This document shows positions 35,322 through 45,455 of a stretch of DNA of 64,000 nt, one piece after another; the first letter of the stretch is position 1; the number at the start of each line of letters is the position of its first letter. The notes under the pieces are model-generated. The model was not told where the DNA came from, searched no databases, and saw nothing but the letters and a program-made list of their open reading frames with translations. The position numbers and the translations under genes were made by a program. The stretch covers positions 79,320 through 143,319 of the forward strand of contig CAWBBW010000045.1 in NCBI GenBank assembly GCA_963787135.1, read 5' to 3'. This stretch comes from Roseiarcus sp963787135. Lineage in GTDB: Bacteria > Pseudomonadota > Alphaproteobacteria > Rhizobiales > Beijerinckiaceae.

Positions 35322-36888
35322 ATGCAGCATGACGCCGTCCTCATCGTAGACTTCGGTTCGCAGGTGACGCAGCTGATCGCGCGCCGCGTGCGCGAGGCCG
35401 GCGTCTATTGCGAGATCCATCCCTTCTCGAGAGCCGCCGAGGCGTTTGAGCGGCTGAAGCCGAAGGCGGTGATCCTGTCGGGCGGGCCGGCCTCGGCGCC
35501 GGAAGCGGGCAGCCCGCGCGCGCCGGAAGAAATCTTCAAGAGCGCCCGTGCCGATTCTCGCCATCTGCTACGGCCAGCAGACGCTCGCCGAACAGCTCGG
35601 CGGCAAGGTCGAGAGCGGGCATGCGGCGGAATTCGGCCGCGCCGATGTCGAGATCGTCGAAAGCTGCGCCCTGTTCGAGGGCGTGTGGAAAACCGGCGGG
35701 CGCTATCCGGTGTGGATGAGCCATGGCGACCGGGTAACGAAGCTCCCTGAGGGTTTCCGCGTCTACGCCGTGTCCGAGAACGCGCCCTATGCGGTCGCGG
35801 CGGACGAGAAGCGGCGCTACTACACCACCATGTTCCACCCCGAGGTGGTCCACACGCCCGACGGCGCCAAACTCATCGCCAATTTCCTGCACAAAATCGC
35901 GGGCCTCAAGGGCGACTGGACGATGGCCGCGTTTCGCGCCGAGGAGATCGCCCGCATCCGCGCGCAGGTCGGCAAAGCCCGCGTGATCTGCGGCCTCTCG
36001 GGCGGCGTCAATTCGGCGGTCGCGGCGGTCCTGATCCACGAGGCGATCGGCGACCAGCTGACCTGCGTCTTCGTCGACCACGGCCTTTTGCGCCAGGGCG
36101 AGGCGGAGGAGGTGGTCGGCCTTTTCCGCGGCCACTACAACATACCCCTTGTCCATGTCGACGCGTCGGAGGAATTTTTGGCCGCGCTCGCTGGGCTCGA
36201 CGACCCGGAGGCGAAGCGCAAGACCATCGGGCGCCTTTTCATCGACGCGTTCGAGGCCGAGGCGCGCCGCATCGCGACCGACGGCAAGGGGCCGGTCGAG
36301 TATCTGGCGCAAGGCACGCTCTATCCCGACGTGATCGAGAGCGTCTCGTTCACCGGCGGACCCTCGGTCACGATCAAGAGCCATCACAACGTCGGCGGTC
36401 TCCCCGAGCGGATGCGGATGAAGCTCGTCGAGCCGTTGCGCGAACTCTTCAAGGACGAGGTGCGCGCGCTCGGGCGCGAGCTTGGCCTGCCCGAACGCTT
36501 CGTCGGCCGCCATCCGTTTCCGGGGCCGGGCCTCGCCATCCGCTGCCCGGGCGGCGTGACGCGCGAAAAGCTCGACATCCTGCGCAAGGCCGACGCGGTC
36601 TATCTCGACGAGATCCGGAAAGCCGGCCTCTACGACACGATCTGGCAGGCCTTCGCGGTGCTGCTCCCGGTGCGCACCGTCGGCGTGATGGGCGACGGGC
36701 GGACTTACGACAGCGTGGTGGCGCTCCGCGCCGTGACCTCCGTCGACGGCATGACCGCCGACTTCTATCCGTTCGACATGAGCTTTCTGGCGCGCGCGGC
36801 GACCCGCATCATCAACGAGGTCAAGGGGGTCAACCGGGTGGTCTATGACGTGACGAGTAAGCCGCCGGGGACGATCGAGTGGGAGTGA
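35322..36888 (+). CDS. guaA: GMP synthase (glutamine-hydrolysing), with a +1 frameshift
   Basis: Converts XMP to GMP using glutamine and ATP. ATG 35322 (AAAGGGGA upstream) opens the glutaminase domain, and after SPRAPEEIFKSA the frame changes. One extra C in the CCC at 35545-35547 restores VPILAICYGQQ, with the catalytic Cys at about residue 82; His/Glu follow in MFHPEVV. The ATP-pyrophosphatase domain and C-terminal dimerisation domain are otherwise complete to IEWE. The PP-loop reads LSGGVNSAV: the near-invariant Asp of SGGxDS is Asn. Corrected length is about 521 residues, normal for GuaA. Decayed copy or sequencing error both remain possible. Confidence 0.9.
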
Positions 36889-37173
36889 CGGGATACCATC
36901 GGCGGCGATAGCGTAGGTTTGGCGGTGTTACCCGCCGCCCGCCTACCAGCCGCTCAGTGTTATCTTCCGGTCCTTCCGCTCCGTATTCAGCGCCGTCATT
37001 GAATTGAAGCGCGGTCGGAGCCGATCGTAAAGTGCGTTCAGATAGCAGAGCGGCCATAGAGTAGTCTGGCGTGCAAATCGGCGGGGTTGGTTCAGGCGTC
37101 AGGACCGCCGTGATGGCTCCCAGTGGCTGGCCAAAGTATTATGAACGTCCGAGGAGTCGGAAGGAGAACCTCT
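36889..37173. other. Spacer between guaA and the TOTE gene; no gene seen
   Basis: 285 bases with a lower-GC character than guaA and no convincing reading frame. It holds the left direct repeat at 37061-37090 and, at its right end, AAGGAGA (37161-37167), the ribosome-binding site for GTG 37174. Confidence 0.6.
37061..37090. repeat. Left 30-bp direct repeat bracketing the TOTE/SNF2 pair
   Basis: GTAGTCTGGCGTGCAAATCG followed by GCGGGGTTGG. It matches 42361-42390 at 27 of 30 positions in the same orientation. The pair of repeats encloses only the two helicase genes and their spacers (37091-42360). Confidence 0.8.
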
Positions 37174-39644
37174 GTGCCGGGCGGTAGTGCCATAAATGGG
37201 CGCGAAATCGAGATTGAGATTGAGCAGATTCGAGCCCGTTTAGCCGTCAAATGAGGCGGAGCGGAAAGAGCTTGAGGCCGTACTGAGAAGATCTGCTGAG
37301 CCGGCAGGCTCGGCGAAGTGACTGCAAATATTCCGCACCCGCTCATTGTCGCGGACGCGCCAATGGTCATCGCGGCGTCATCCAGCGCTGAAAAGATCGC
37401 TTTATTTCGGCACTTATTCGCAGGCCGCGCTGACGTATTCCCTGTCAGATGGGAAAACCGAAAGACCGCCAAGTCCGGCTATTCGCCGGCATGCGCCAAC
37501 GAGTGGGTCAGGGGGATATGCGGCAAGCCACAGGTGAAATGCGGGGAGTGCCCTCATCAAGCCTTCATCCCGGTCACCGACGACATCATCGAAAAGCATC
37601 TGCGCGGCGGCAACGGCGCACGCGCTTCTGGTGGCGATTTCGTGGCGGGCGTTTATCCGTTGCTTCCTGACGAGACGTGCTGGTTTCTGGCCGCCGATTT
37701 TGACGAGGAGAATTGGGCGGCTGACGCCTTGGCCATGCTGGAGACGTGCCAGGCAAAGGGCGTGCCCGCGGCGCTTGAGCGGTCTCGATCCGGCAATGGC
37801 GGTCATGTGTGGATTTTCTTCTCCGAGCCGGTTTCTGCGCGCACCGCTCGGCAGCTTGGCGCGGCAATGCTGACGGAGACGATGGAGCGTCGCCCCGAGA
37901 TAGGGTTTGGCTCATACGATCGCTTCTTTCCGAGCCAGGACACCATGCCGGTCGGCGGCTTCGGCAATCTGATCGCCTTGCCTTTGCAGCGCCGGGCGCG
38001 CGAGCTTGGAAACAGCGTCTTCATCGACCAGGACCTTCGTCCGTACGAGGACCAATGGGCGTTTCTGGCGGCGAGGCCACGGCTATCTGCCAAGGCCGCC
38101 GCCGAAATCGTCGACGATGCGGAGACGCGGGGCCGTGTTCTGGGCGTTCGCATGCCTGTCGAAGACGAGGATGCGGACGAGCCGTGGCGCATGACGCCGT
38201 CTCGACGCCCCAAGGCGGGCCCGGTCGGCAGTCCCCTATCGGGCAAGATCACGATCGTGGTCGCCGACCAACTCTATATCGACCGGACCGATTTGCCGCC
38301 GGCGATGACGGCGCGGCTCATACGCTTGGCGGCCTTCCAAAACCCCGAGTTCTATCGTGCGCAGTCCATGCGTTTCCCGACCTTCGGCAAGCCTCGGATT
38401 ATCTCCTGCGCCGAACTTCATCCGCGTCATGTGGGGCTGCCCCGCGGATGCCTCGACGAAGCTGTCGAGCTGATCCGAGGCGAGGGCGCCGAGGTTGAGT
38501 TGGATGATCTGAGGGTGATCGGCGATCCGCTTCCGAGCCGAGTACGGTTTCAGGGGACGCTGCACGAGCCGCAGGTCAAGGCGTTCGAGGCCCTTCTTCC
38601 GCATGACCATGGCGTGCTCGCGGCGACGACCGCCTTCGGCAAGACGGTGGTGGCCGCGGCCCTTATTGCGCAACGCGGACGCAATGCGCTCGTTCTTGTC
38701 CATCGCCGCGAGTTGCTCACCCAGTGGGTGGAGCGGCTCAAGGACATTTCTCGATATCGATCCGAAGGATATCGGCGTCATTGGCGGCGGACGCCGCAAG
38801 CCGACTGGCGTCATTGATGTCGCGCTGATCCAGAGCCTCGTGCGCCGAGGCGAAGTATCCGACCTGGTAGCGGACTACGGTCATCTGGTCGTCGACGAGT
38901 GCCACCATCTTTCGGCGGCGAGTTTCGAGCTTGTGGCCCGCCGGGCGAAGGCGCGCTATGTCCTCGGGCTGTCCGCGACCGTGGCCCGCAAAGATGGCCA
39001 TCATCCGATCATCTTCATGCAATGCGGCCCTGTTCGACATCGCGTTGATGCGCGCGCCCAGGCCGCCGGGCGGGGGATTGTTCACCGCGCCAAACATCGG
39101 TCGACGCAGTTTCAATTGCCGCCAGCCTCTGGCAGCGTCGGACCGTCCTTCCATGCCGGCGGTCTATGCGGCCATCGCGCAGGACGAGTCGCGCAACAAC
39201 TTGATCTTCGACGATGTGCTGAAGGCGCTGGAGGCGAAGCGTTCACCGGTCGTGCTGACCGAGCGCAGGGATCATCTCGAATATCTGCAAGGTCGCTTTT
39301 CGCGCTTCGTGCGCAATCTTGTCGTCCTTCGGGGCGGAATGTCTGCCGCCGAACGCAAGGCGTCTGATGCTGCCCTGCGAGTGGCGGACGATCAGGAACG
39401 GCTTATCCTCGCGACAGGGCGGTACATCGGCGAGGGTTTTGATGATCCAAGGCTCGACACGCTGTTCCTGACGATGCCCATTTCCTGGAAGGGTACGTTG
39501 GCCCAATATGTCGGTCGGCTTCACCGGCAGCATGCTGGAAAGACCGAGGTTCTCGTCGTCGACTATGTCGATGAGCTGGTGCCGGTTCTGGCGCGCATGG
39601 CGGCAAAGCGGCGACTGGATATCGGGCGCTCGGTTACACCGTAG
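37174..39644 (+). pseudogene. TOTE conflict-system primase-helicase (AEP plus SF2 helicase), frameshifted
   Basis: The gene probably starts at GTG 37174 (AAGGAGA upstream) with a coiled-coil-like EIEIEIEQIRARLA. Frame changes at about 37246 and 37300-37317 lead to the long frame from 37318. That frame holds the TOTE archaeo-eukaryotic primase domain: FAGRADVFPVRWENRKT, a Cys cluster (CGKPQVKCGEC), LAADFDEENW (metal-binding DxD), SGNGGHVWIFF and GGFGNLIALPLQ. The SF2 helicase follows with AFGKTVVAAAL, then VDECHHLSA and LSATVARKDG after a +1 change near 38742, and QYVGRLHR after another at about 39120-39160. All domains are recognisable but not in one frame, so as written it is inactive. Confidence 0.82.
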
Positions 39645-39719
39645 AATAGGTCGTATCCGATACATGGGACGCTAGATCTACGAACCTAGAGAAACTTTTG
39701 CGGAACGGAATGTATTTCG

Positions 39720-42213
39720 ATGAAATCCAAGCGCCGAAACCTGAATTCCGCGACCAAGCCGAACAAGGAACCCAAGCTCTCGCGCACCCATGCGCCCGCC
39801 GATCTTTCGCCGTTGGACTGGCAACGCGGCTTGCGCCGCCAGTTCGGCCGCGAGCAGGCCTTCGGGCTTGAAAATCTGGGCAGCGAACCGTTTTTCTCCG
39901 AGTTTCGGGTCAGCAATCCTGTTTCGAAATCCAGCTATCGCGTGGCGATTCGAGGCTTGGGGCCAGGCGGCAATTTCTGTTCATGCCCCGATTATGCCAC
40001 CAGCGAGTTGGGCACCTGCAAGCACATCGAATTCACGCTCGCCCGGCTGGAGAAAAAGCGCGGCGCCAAGACGGCGTTCGCGCGCGGCTACCAGCCCGCA
40101 TTTTCCGAGCTGTATCTGCGCAATGACGGCAAACGCTGCGTGCATTTTCGCGCCGGAACGGATTGCCCGCCGGCGGTGAGCGAGGCCGCCGCCGGTTTGT
40201 TCGACGCCGAACACGACGGGATGCTGCCGGACGAGCGCCTCGGCGAGCTCGAGCATTTCATGACCATGGCGTCGAAGTCCGGTCATGAGTTGCGCGCCTA
40301 TGACGATGCGCTCGATTTCGTCGCGGGAAGGCGGGATGCGGAGCGGCGGGCCGCAAAGCTCGAGCAGTTGTTCCCGCGCGGCGCCGCCGATCCCAAGCTG
40401 TTGGCGCTTCTGAAGGTGCCGCTCTATCCCTATCAGGCCGAGGGCGCGCTGTTCGCGGTGCGGGCCGGCCGGGCACTGATCGGCGACGATATGGGACTGG
40501 GCAAGACCATACAGGCGATCGCCGCGACGGAAATACTGGCGCGGCATTTCGGCGTCTCGAAAGTGCTGGTGATCTGCCCGACCTCGCTCAAATACCAGTG
40601 GCAAAGCGAGATCATGCGTTTCTCGGGGCGACAGGGCGAAAATGCGGCGCGCGTCATCAACGGCGGTCGGGCGCAGCGGCAGAAGGACTATGCTCTGGAC
40701 GATTTCTGCAAGATCACGAACTACGAGAAGCTCAAGCCCGATCTCGACCTGATCGCCGCCTGGGCGCCCGAACTGGTGATCGTCGATGAAGCGCAACGGG
40801 TGAAAAACTGGAACACCATTGCGGCGCGCGCCTTGAAACGCATCGATAGCTCCTACGCGATCGTGCTGACCGGGACGCCCTTGGAAAACAAGCTGGAAGA
40901 ACTGATTTCCATCGTCCAGTTTGTCGATCAGCACCGGCTGGGGCCAACCTGGAAGCTGCTGCACGAGCATCAGGTCAAGGACGAAGCCGGGCGCGTCACC
41001 GGCTATACCGGGCTGGAGAAGATCGGCCAAACGCTGGCGCCGGTCATGATCCGCCGGCGCAAATCCGAGGTGCTGCGGCAATTGCCCAGCCGGACCGACC
41101 AGAACCTGCTGGTGCCGATGACCGAGATGCAAATGCTCTATCATCAGGAAAACGCCGACGTGGTGGCGAAAATCGTCCAGCGCTGGCGCAAGACCAAGTT
41201 TCTGTCGGACAAGGATCAGCGGCGGCTGACCTGCGCGCTGCAGAACATGCGCATGTCGTGCAACAGCACCTATCTGCTGGACCAGGAAACCGACCATGGC
41301 GTCAAGGCTGACGAATTGGCGGCGCTGTTCGACGAATTGTTCGCCGAGCCCGAGGCCAAGGCGGTGGTGTTTTCGCAATGGACGCGGACCCACGACATCG
41401 TCATCCGCCGCCTCGAAGCGCGTGGGTTGGGCTACGTCAGCTTCCACGGCGGCGTGCCATCGGAAAAACGGCCGGCACTGGTCGAGCGGTTTCGTGACGA
41501 CCCCGCCTGCCGCGTGTTCCTGTCCACCGATGCCGGCAGCACGGGCCTCAATCTGCAGCATGCTTCGACCCTGGTGAACATGGACTTGCCGTGGAACCCG
41601 GCGATCCTCGAACAGCGCATCGCGCGCATTCATCGCATGGGCCAGAGCTCGGCCGGTGCGGGTCATCAATTTCGTGGCAAAGGGCACCATCGAGGAGGGC
41701 ATGCTTTCGGTGCTGGCGTTCAAACGCTCCTTATCGGCAGGAATTCTCGACGGCGGCAGCAGCGAGATTTCGCTCGGCGGTTCGCGTCTCAACCGCTTCA
41801 TGAAGGACGTGGAAAACGTCACCGGGCGTATGGGTGAGGGCGAGGCCGTGACACCGGCTGAGGAAGTGAGGAATATCGTCACTGCCGATGACGCCGGATC
41901 CGTGGAAGATGCAAATGCGGATGTGAACATTGGCGCCGGCGAGATGGCGATCGCACGGGCTGGTGGGGCTGGAGCATCACCGCGCGATGCAGGTCCCGAT
42001 CCATGGCAAGCCTTGGTGCAGGTCGGCGCGCAGTTTGTTGCCGCTCTGGCGGCCGCCAACGATCCCAGCGCTCCGGCGCATCCATGGATCGAGCGGGATC
42101 CAGCCACCGGCGCGCAAAACCTCAAAATGCCGTTGCCGCCGCCGGAAACCGCGAGACAACTCGCCGATGCGCTTTCGGCGCTCGCGGACAGCTTGCGGGG
42201 CAAGATTGCGTGA
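39720..42213 (+). CDS. SNF2/DEAD-box helicase with N-terminal SWIM-type zinc motif, frameshifted near its 3' end
   Basis: Residues about 75-105 have a SWIM-like Cys/His motif (CSCPDYATSELGTCKH). The SNF2 ATPase follows: GDDMGLGKTIQAIAATEI (Walker A), DEAQRVKNW (DEAQ), LTGTPLENKLEE, STDAGSTGLNLQ and ARIHRMGQS. An extra T at 41649 shifts the frame; removing it gives RPVRVINFVAKGTIEEGM and continues to the stop at 42213 (about 830 residues). It starts 75 bases after the TOTE gene and is the second gene of that cassette. It is probably a DNA or nucleoprotein translocase in the same conflict system. Confidence 0.85.
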
Positions 42214-42360
42214 TGGACAGCGGCGGCCTCTTTGATGTGCGACGACCCCTGTCACGACGCTACGAACCGCAGAGGAACTTCGTCCCACCCAACTCGCCTT
42301 CGCAGCTATCGCTCGATGTTGGTTCTGACGCAGGCAATCCATCGGTTGGAGTGCCGTGGC

Positions 42361-42390
42361 GTAGTCTGGCGTGCAAGTCGGTGGGGCTGG
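42361..42390. repeat. Right 30-bp direct repeat bracketing the TOTE/SNF2 pair
   Basis: GTAGTCTGGCGTGCAAGTCG followed by GTGGGGCTGG; 27 of 30 identical to 37061-37090. It lies in the 307-base spacer 42214-42520, which has no gene but also carries the AbiE operator array. Confidence 0.8.
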
Positions 42391-42430
42391 CCGGGGCCTG
42401 CGGGAGCGACATGCGCGGCGCTCCGACGGT

Positions 42431-42511
42431 TTGTCCGAAATATGCGGTATAGATTGGACTAATCTGCTGCGGACTTGCCGTTGTCCGAAAAATGCGGTAC
42501 CTTTCGGACAA
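42431..42511 (+). promoter_or_regulatory. Operator array upstream of the AbiE operon
   Basis: TTGTCCGAAATATGCGGTAT (42431-42450) is repeated as TTGTCCGAAAAATGCGGTAC (42481-42500), exactly 50 bases apart. An inverted TTTCGGACAA follows at 42502-42511, ten bases before the ATG at 42521. AbiEi antitoxins are known to autorepress through repeats upstream of their own gene, and this array fits that role. Confidence 0.7.
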
Positions 42512-42520
42512 AGGTGACCC

Positions 42521-43267
42521 ATGCGCGGACCCAGCACAGACCTGAAGCGACAAATCCTAGATCGCATCGATGGCCAGACGGCCGCCGTCTGGACGCCCGT
42601 CGATTTTCTGGACCTGGGCGCCCGCGCCGCGGTCGACAAGGCGTTGCAGCGGCTGGCTGCGGATGGGGATATTCGCCGCCTTGACCGCGGCCTCTATGAC
42701 CGTCCGAAGCTCAACAGCCTGACCAAGAAGCTGTCGGATCCCCATACACGAGCCATTATCGACGCCGTGGTTCGCCGCGACCAGGCGCGGGTTGTCGTCG
42801 ATGGCATGACAGCCGCCAACGATCTCGGTCTAACGACCGCCGTTCCCGCACAGGTGACGGTGCTGACCGATGCGCGTCTGCGGCCGCTTCAATTCGGGGC
42901 GCAGCAGATCCGTTTTCGACAAGCCGCCCCAAGCCAACTCTACTGGGCCGGCCGACCGGGAATGCGCGTGGTGCAAGCGCTCTATTGGCTGCATGACGTC
43001 CTGCCCACAGATCAGCCCGTCATCATCAAGCGTCTGCGAAATCTGCTCGCCCATGACGACCATGGAAGGCAGATTGCCGCCGATCTGCGCGCGGGCCTTT
43101 CGGTCATGCCGATTTGGATGCAATCGATCGTGCGGGAGCTCCTTTCCGACCAGCCACGTGGCGGAAACGATGATGGCCATAACGATCATGACCATGATGA
43201 CCATGATGACCATGATGATCATGGTCATCATGCCGACGACGATCATCCGCACGTGTTGGCCGACTGA
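42521..43267 (+). CDS. AbiEi/DUF6088-family antitoxin with Asp/His-rich tail
   Basis: A 248-residue type IV antitoxin-like protein. The winged-helix N-terminus (DLKRQILDRIDGQTAAVWTPVDFLDLGARAAVDKALQRLAADGDIRRLDRGLYDRP) is typical of DUF6088/AbiEi. It is followed by the AbiEi C-terminal domain (GMTAANDLGLTTAVPAQVTVLTD). After VRELLSDQ comes an unusual tail (about residues 215-245) of repeated DHDDHDDHDDH units encoded by a 9-base tandem repeat. Its TGA overlaps the toxin ATG. It is likely a repressor of the operon via the upstream repeats. Confidence 0.88.
   Translation: MRGPSTDLKRQILDRIDGQTAAVWTPVDFLDLGARAAVDKALQRLAADGDIRRLDRGLYDRPKLNSLTKKLSDPHTRAIIDAVVRRDQARVVVDGMTAANDLGLTTAVPAQVTVLTDARLRPLQFGAQQIRFRQAAPSQLYWAGRPGMRVVQALYWLHDVLPTDQPVIIKRLRNLLAHDDHGRQIAADLRAGLSVMPIWMQSIVRELLSDQPRGGNDDGHNDHDHDDHDDHDDHGHHADDDHPHVLAD
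43184..43231. repeat. ACCATGATG tandem and palindromic repeat inside the antitoxin gene
   Basis: Three exact ACCATGATG units (43191-43217) are flanked by GATCATG and ATCATGGTCATCAT, so the tract is both tandem and self-complementary. It encodes the Asp/His tail and may vary in length by slippage. Confidence 0.85.
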
Positions 43268-44316
43268 TGGCGATCAATCCCGCCTTTGCGAACGTCCTGA
43301 GCGCGGACGCGGAAACGCGTCGTGGTTTGTTTACGGCCACGGCCCGTCGCCTTGGTACGAGTGAGCGCAACGTCGAGAAGGATTTTTGGGTCTGCCTGAC
43401 TCTCGACGCGCTGTTCAACGGACTTGAGCCGGGCGGACCTCGGCTCCTCTTCAAGGGCGGGACCTCGCTTTCCAAAGCCTATGGGCTGATCTCGCGGTTT
43501 TCCGAGGACATCGATGTCACCGTTTTCCGAGACGATCTTGGCCAGCCTGGCTCCGTCGAAGAGCTCGCCAGCCTGAGTGGCAAGCAGCGAAACGGCCGAT
43601 TGGACGCGATCCGTGACGCTTGCCGAGCCTACATCAACGGCGCCCTCCGCGCGCAGCTCACCGACATCTTCAGAGCTCTCATTGCGGCCGCAGGTCACCC
43701 GCCGGTCGAAATCATTCCTGACCCCGAAGACCCGACGGGCCAGGGGCTGCGGATCCGATACGCCAGTGTGACGGACGATGGCGACGGATACGTCGAGCCG
43801 ATCGTGCGCATCGAGTCCGGCGCCAAGTCCGCTCTGGATCCGAATGCGCCACGCGTCATCAGACCCTACGTCAAAGGCGATTTGCCGGACACTGACTTCG
43901 CCATACCAAATGTCGTGACCGTCGATCCGCGGCGGACGTTCTGGGACAAGATCGTCATCGTCCACGGTCTGCGGCGGTGGTTCGAGATCCGAGGTCAGCT
44001 TCGGCAGGAAGGCCAGCGCGTTTCACGCCACTACTATGACCTACATCGCCTTCTGGCTTCCGATGTTGCAGACGCCGCCGCCGACCTCGCGCTCGGCGAC
44101 GACTGCGTCCGCCACGCGCGCATGTTCTTCAGCCGTCCGGACTTCGATCTCGCCTCTGCAAAGCCCGGTGCGTTCCAGCTTCTGCCTTACGGCGAAATGC
44201 GAGATCGGCTGGCTCGGGACTACGGCGCGATGAGCGGGATGATTTTTGGCGCGCCGCCCACATTCGAAGAAGTGATGAACTCCATCGCCGCCCTTGAGAT
44301 CCGGCTCAACGGTTGA
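43267..44316 (+). CDS. AbiEii/AbiGii-family nucleotidyltransferase toxin
   Basis: A 349-residue DNA-polymerase-beta-like nucleotidyltransferase. The catalytic motif is LLFKGGTSLSKAYGLISRFSEDIDVTVF (GGTSLSK then ED-D). The conserved downstream segment VVTVDPRRTFWDKIVIVHG (a W-D-K motif) and SRHYYDLHRLL match AbiEii. These toxins transfer nucleotides to tRNA or similar targets and act in abortive infection. The start ATG overlaps the antitoxin TGA (43265-43267), so the pair is translationally coupled. Confidence 0.92.
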   Translation: MAINPAFANVLSADAETRRGLFTATARRLGTSERNVEKDFWVCLTLDALFNGLEPGGPRLLFKGGTSLSKAYGLISRFSEDIDVTVFRDDLGQPGSVEELASLSGKQRNGRLDAIRDACRAYINGALRAQLTDIFRALIAAAGHPPVEIIPDPEDPTGQGLRIRYASVTDDGDGYVEPIVRIESGAKSALDPNAPRVIRPYVKGDLPDTDFAIPNVVTVDPRRTFWDKIVIVHGLRRWFEIRGQLRQEGQRVSRHYYDLHRLLASDVADAAADLALGDDCVRHARMFFSRPDFDLASAKPGAFQLLPYGEMRDRLARDYGAMSGMIFGAPPTFEEVMNSIAALEIRLNG

Positions 44317-44552
44317 TCGTCGCCGCGATTTGGATTGTGACGAAACCTCTGCGGGTTCGCGCCGTTGAAGAGGATTTTTCCATGGACGACGCAAAAAAGG
44401 GGGCGGCCGGCCCTATGATGGCCGGCCTAGCGGGCTCAGAACGGGTTCGCCGTCTTCCCCGCCACCGCACTTGATCCGTCCCACACGACGGCGTCTCCTG
44501 CGGTCCCGGCGCTTAAAGGGTCCCGGTCCCCACGCTCAGAGCCAAGGCGCGC

Positions 44553-45455
44553 CTATGCCGCCAGCGTGCCGCCTTGGTCCAGCGAGACCGCCCCGACGAT
44601 CACGCGAAGCTCGCTCAACAGTTCCGGGTGTCGCTTGGTCAGGTAGCTGACGATTTCGGCGTTGCTGACCAGCTTGGCGACGTAGCCCGACGCGACGACG
44701 AGGTTCAGCACGTCGTCGCCGTAGCTCTCTTCGAGGGCCTTGAAATCCTGGTTGACCATGGCGGTCTCACGTTCGAGGCGGGCCATTTGTTCAGGCGTCA
44801 AAGCGCCAACCTTCTTCGGTCTTTCTGGATTGACGAGATCGGCCTGGCGGGTCGCGCCGAGCAGCGCCTGCACATAGGCCATCGAGTAGTTGTTCACCGC
44901 GATCATCAGCTCGGCGACTTCGATCTGCCGGATCGGCTTCATTTTGCGCAGCACTTCGAAGGCGCGTGCGCTGACGGTTTTGTCGCCGAGCAGTTCGATC
45001 ACTTCCGGACAGACACCATCCAGCAGGTTGCGCCGCCTTTTGATCGCCTTGACGTCCAGGTTCAGCGCGCGCGCCAGTTTTTCCTCTGAAACCCCGCGAT
45101 CGAGCGCGCGCACGATCATGTAGTGTTCCTGGATCGTGGCCAGTCGATTGACGCGCTTGTTGTAGGTGAAGCCTTCATCGTCGTCGGCCACCAGGCAGCG
45201 GACATCCTCCGCGCCCTTTTCAACAAGGATCCCCAGTCGCAAATGCCCGTCGAGAAGAAGATGCTGGCTCTGACCACGCTTCATTGGCGCGACAACGAGC
45301 GGCTCGATTATTCCGACCTCGTTGATGGAATGGGCGATCCGCTGGTACTTGACCGATTGCTTGAGCGAAAAGCTGACGGTCCGCAGAGGCAGGATCGAGC
45401 TGATCGGCAGAACGATGATCTGCCGTTCGAAGGCAGCTTTGACCGGCGGCGCCAT
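44553..45455 (-). CDS. ParB-like protein with RepB C-terminal domain (second ParB of cassette)
   Basis: A 300-residue protein. The N-terminal ParB/Srx-like nuclease/CTPase fold shows LPLRTVSFSLKQSVKYQRIAHSINEVGIIEPLVV and LLLDGHLRLGILVEKGAEDVRCLV. An HTH follows (GVSEEKLARALNLDVKAIKRRRNLLDG), then a plasmid-partition RepB-type C-terminus. The DGHLR motif replaces GERR. It starts on the base where the upstream ParB-like gene stops. It has no ParA partner, so chromosome or plasmid partitioning is unlikely. Confidence 0.85.
   Translation of the reverse strand: MAPPVKAAFERQIIVLPISSILPLRTVSFSLKQSVKYQRIAHSINEVGIIEPLVVAPMKRGQSQHLLLDGHLRLGILVEKGAEDVRCLVADDDEGFTYNKRVNRLATIQEHYMIVRALDRGVSEEKLARALNLDVKAIKRRRNLLDGVCPEVIELLGDKTVSARAFEVLRKMKPIRQIEVAELMIAVNNYSMAYVQALLGATRQADLVNPERPKKVGALTPEQMARLERETAMVNQDFKALEESYGDDVLNLVVASGYVAKLVSNAEIVSYLTKRHPELLSELRVIVGAVSLDQGGTLAA

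Noticed and set aside
39981..42203. 740-codon minus-strand open frame
   Set aside because: Antisense of the SNF2 helicase, whose motifs on the plus strand are unambiguous.
42521..44316. Reading the Asp/His tail as a frameshift in the antitoxin gene
   Set aside because: The stop overlaps the toxin start as in intact AbiE operons, and removing the repeat keeps the frame, so an in-frame expansion is simpler.
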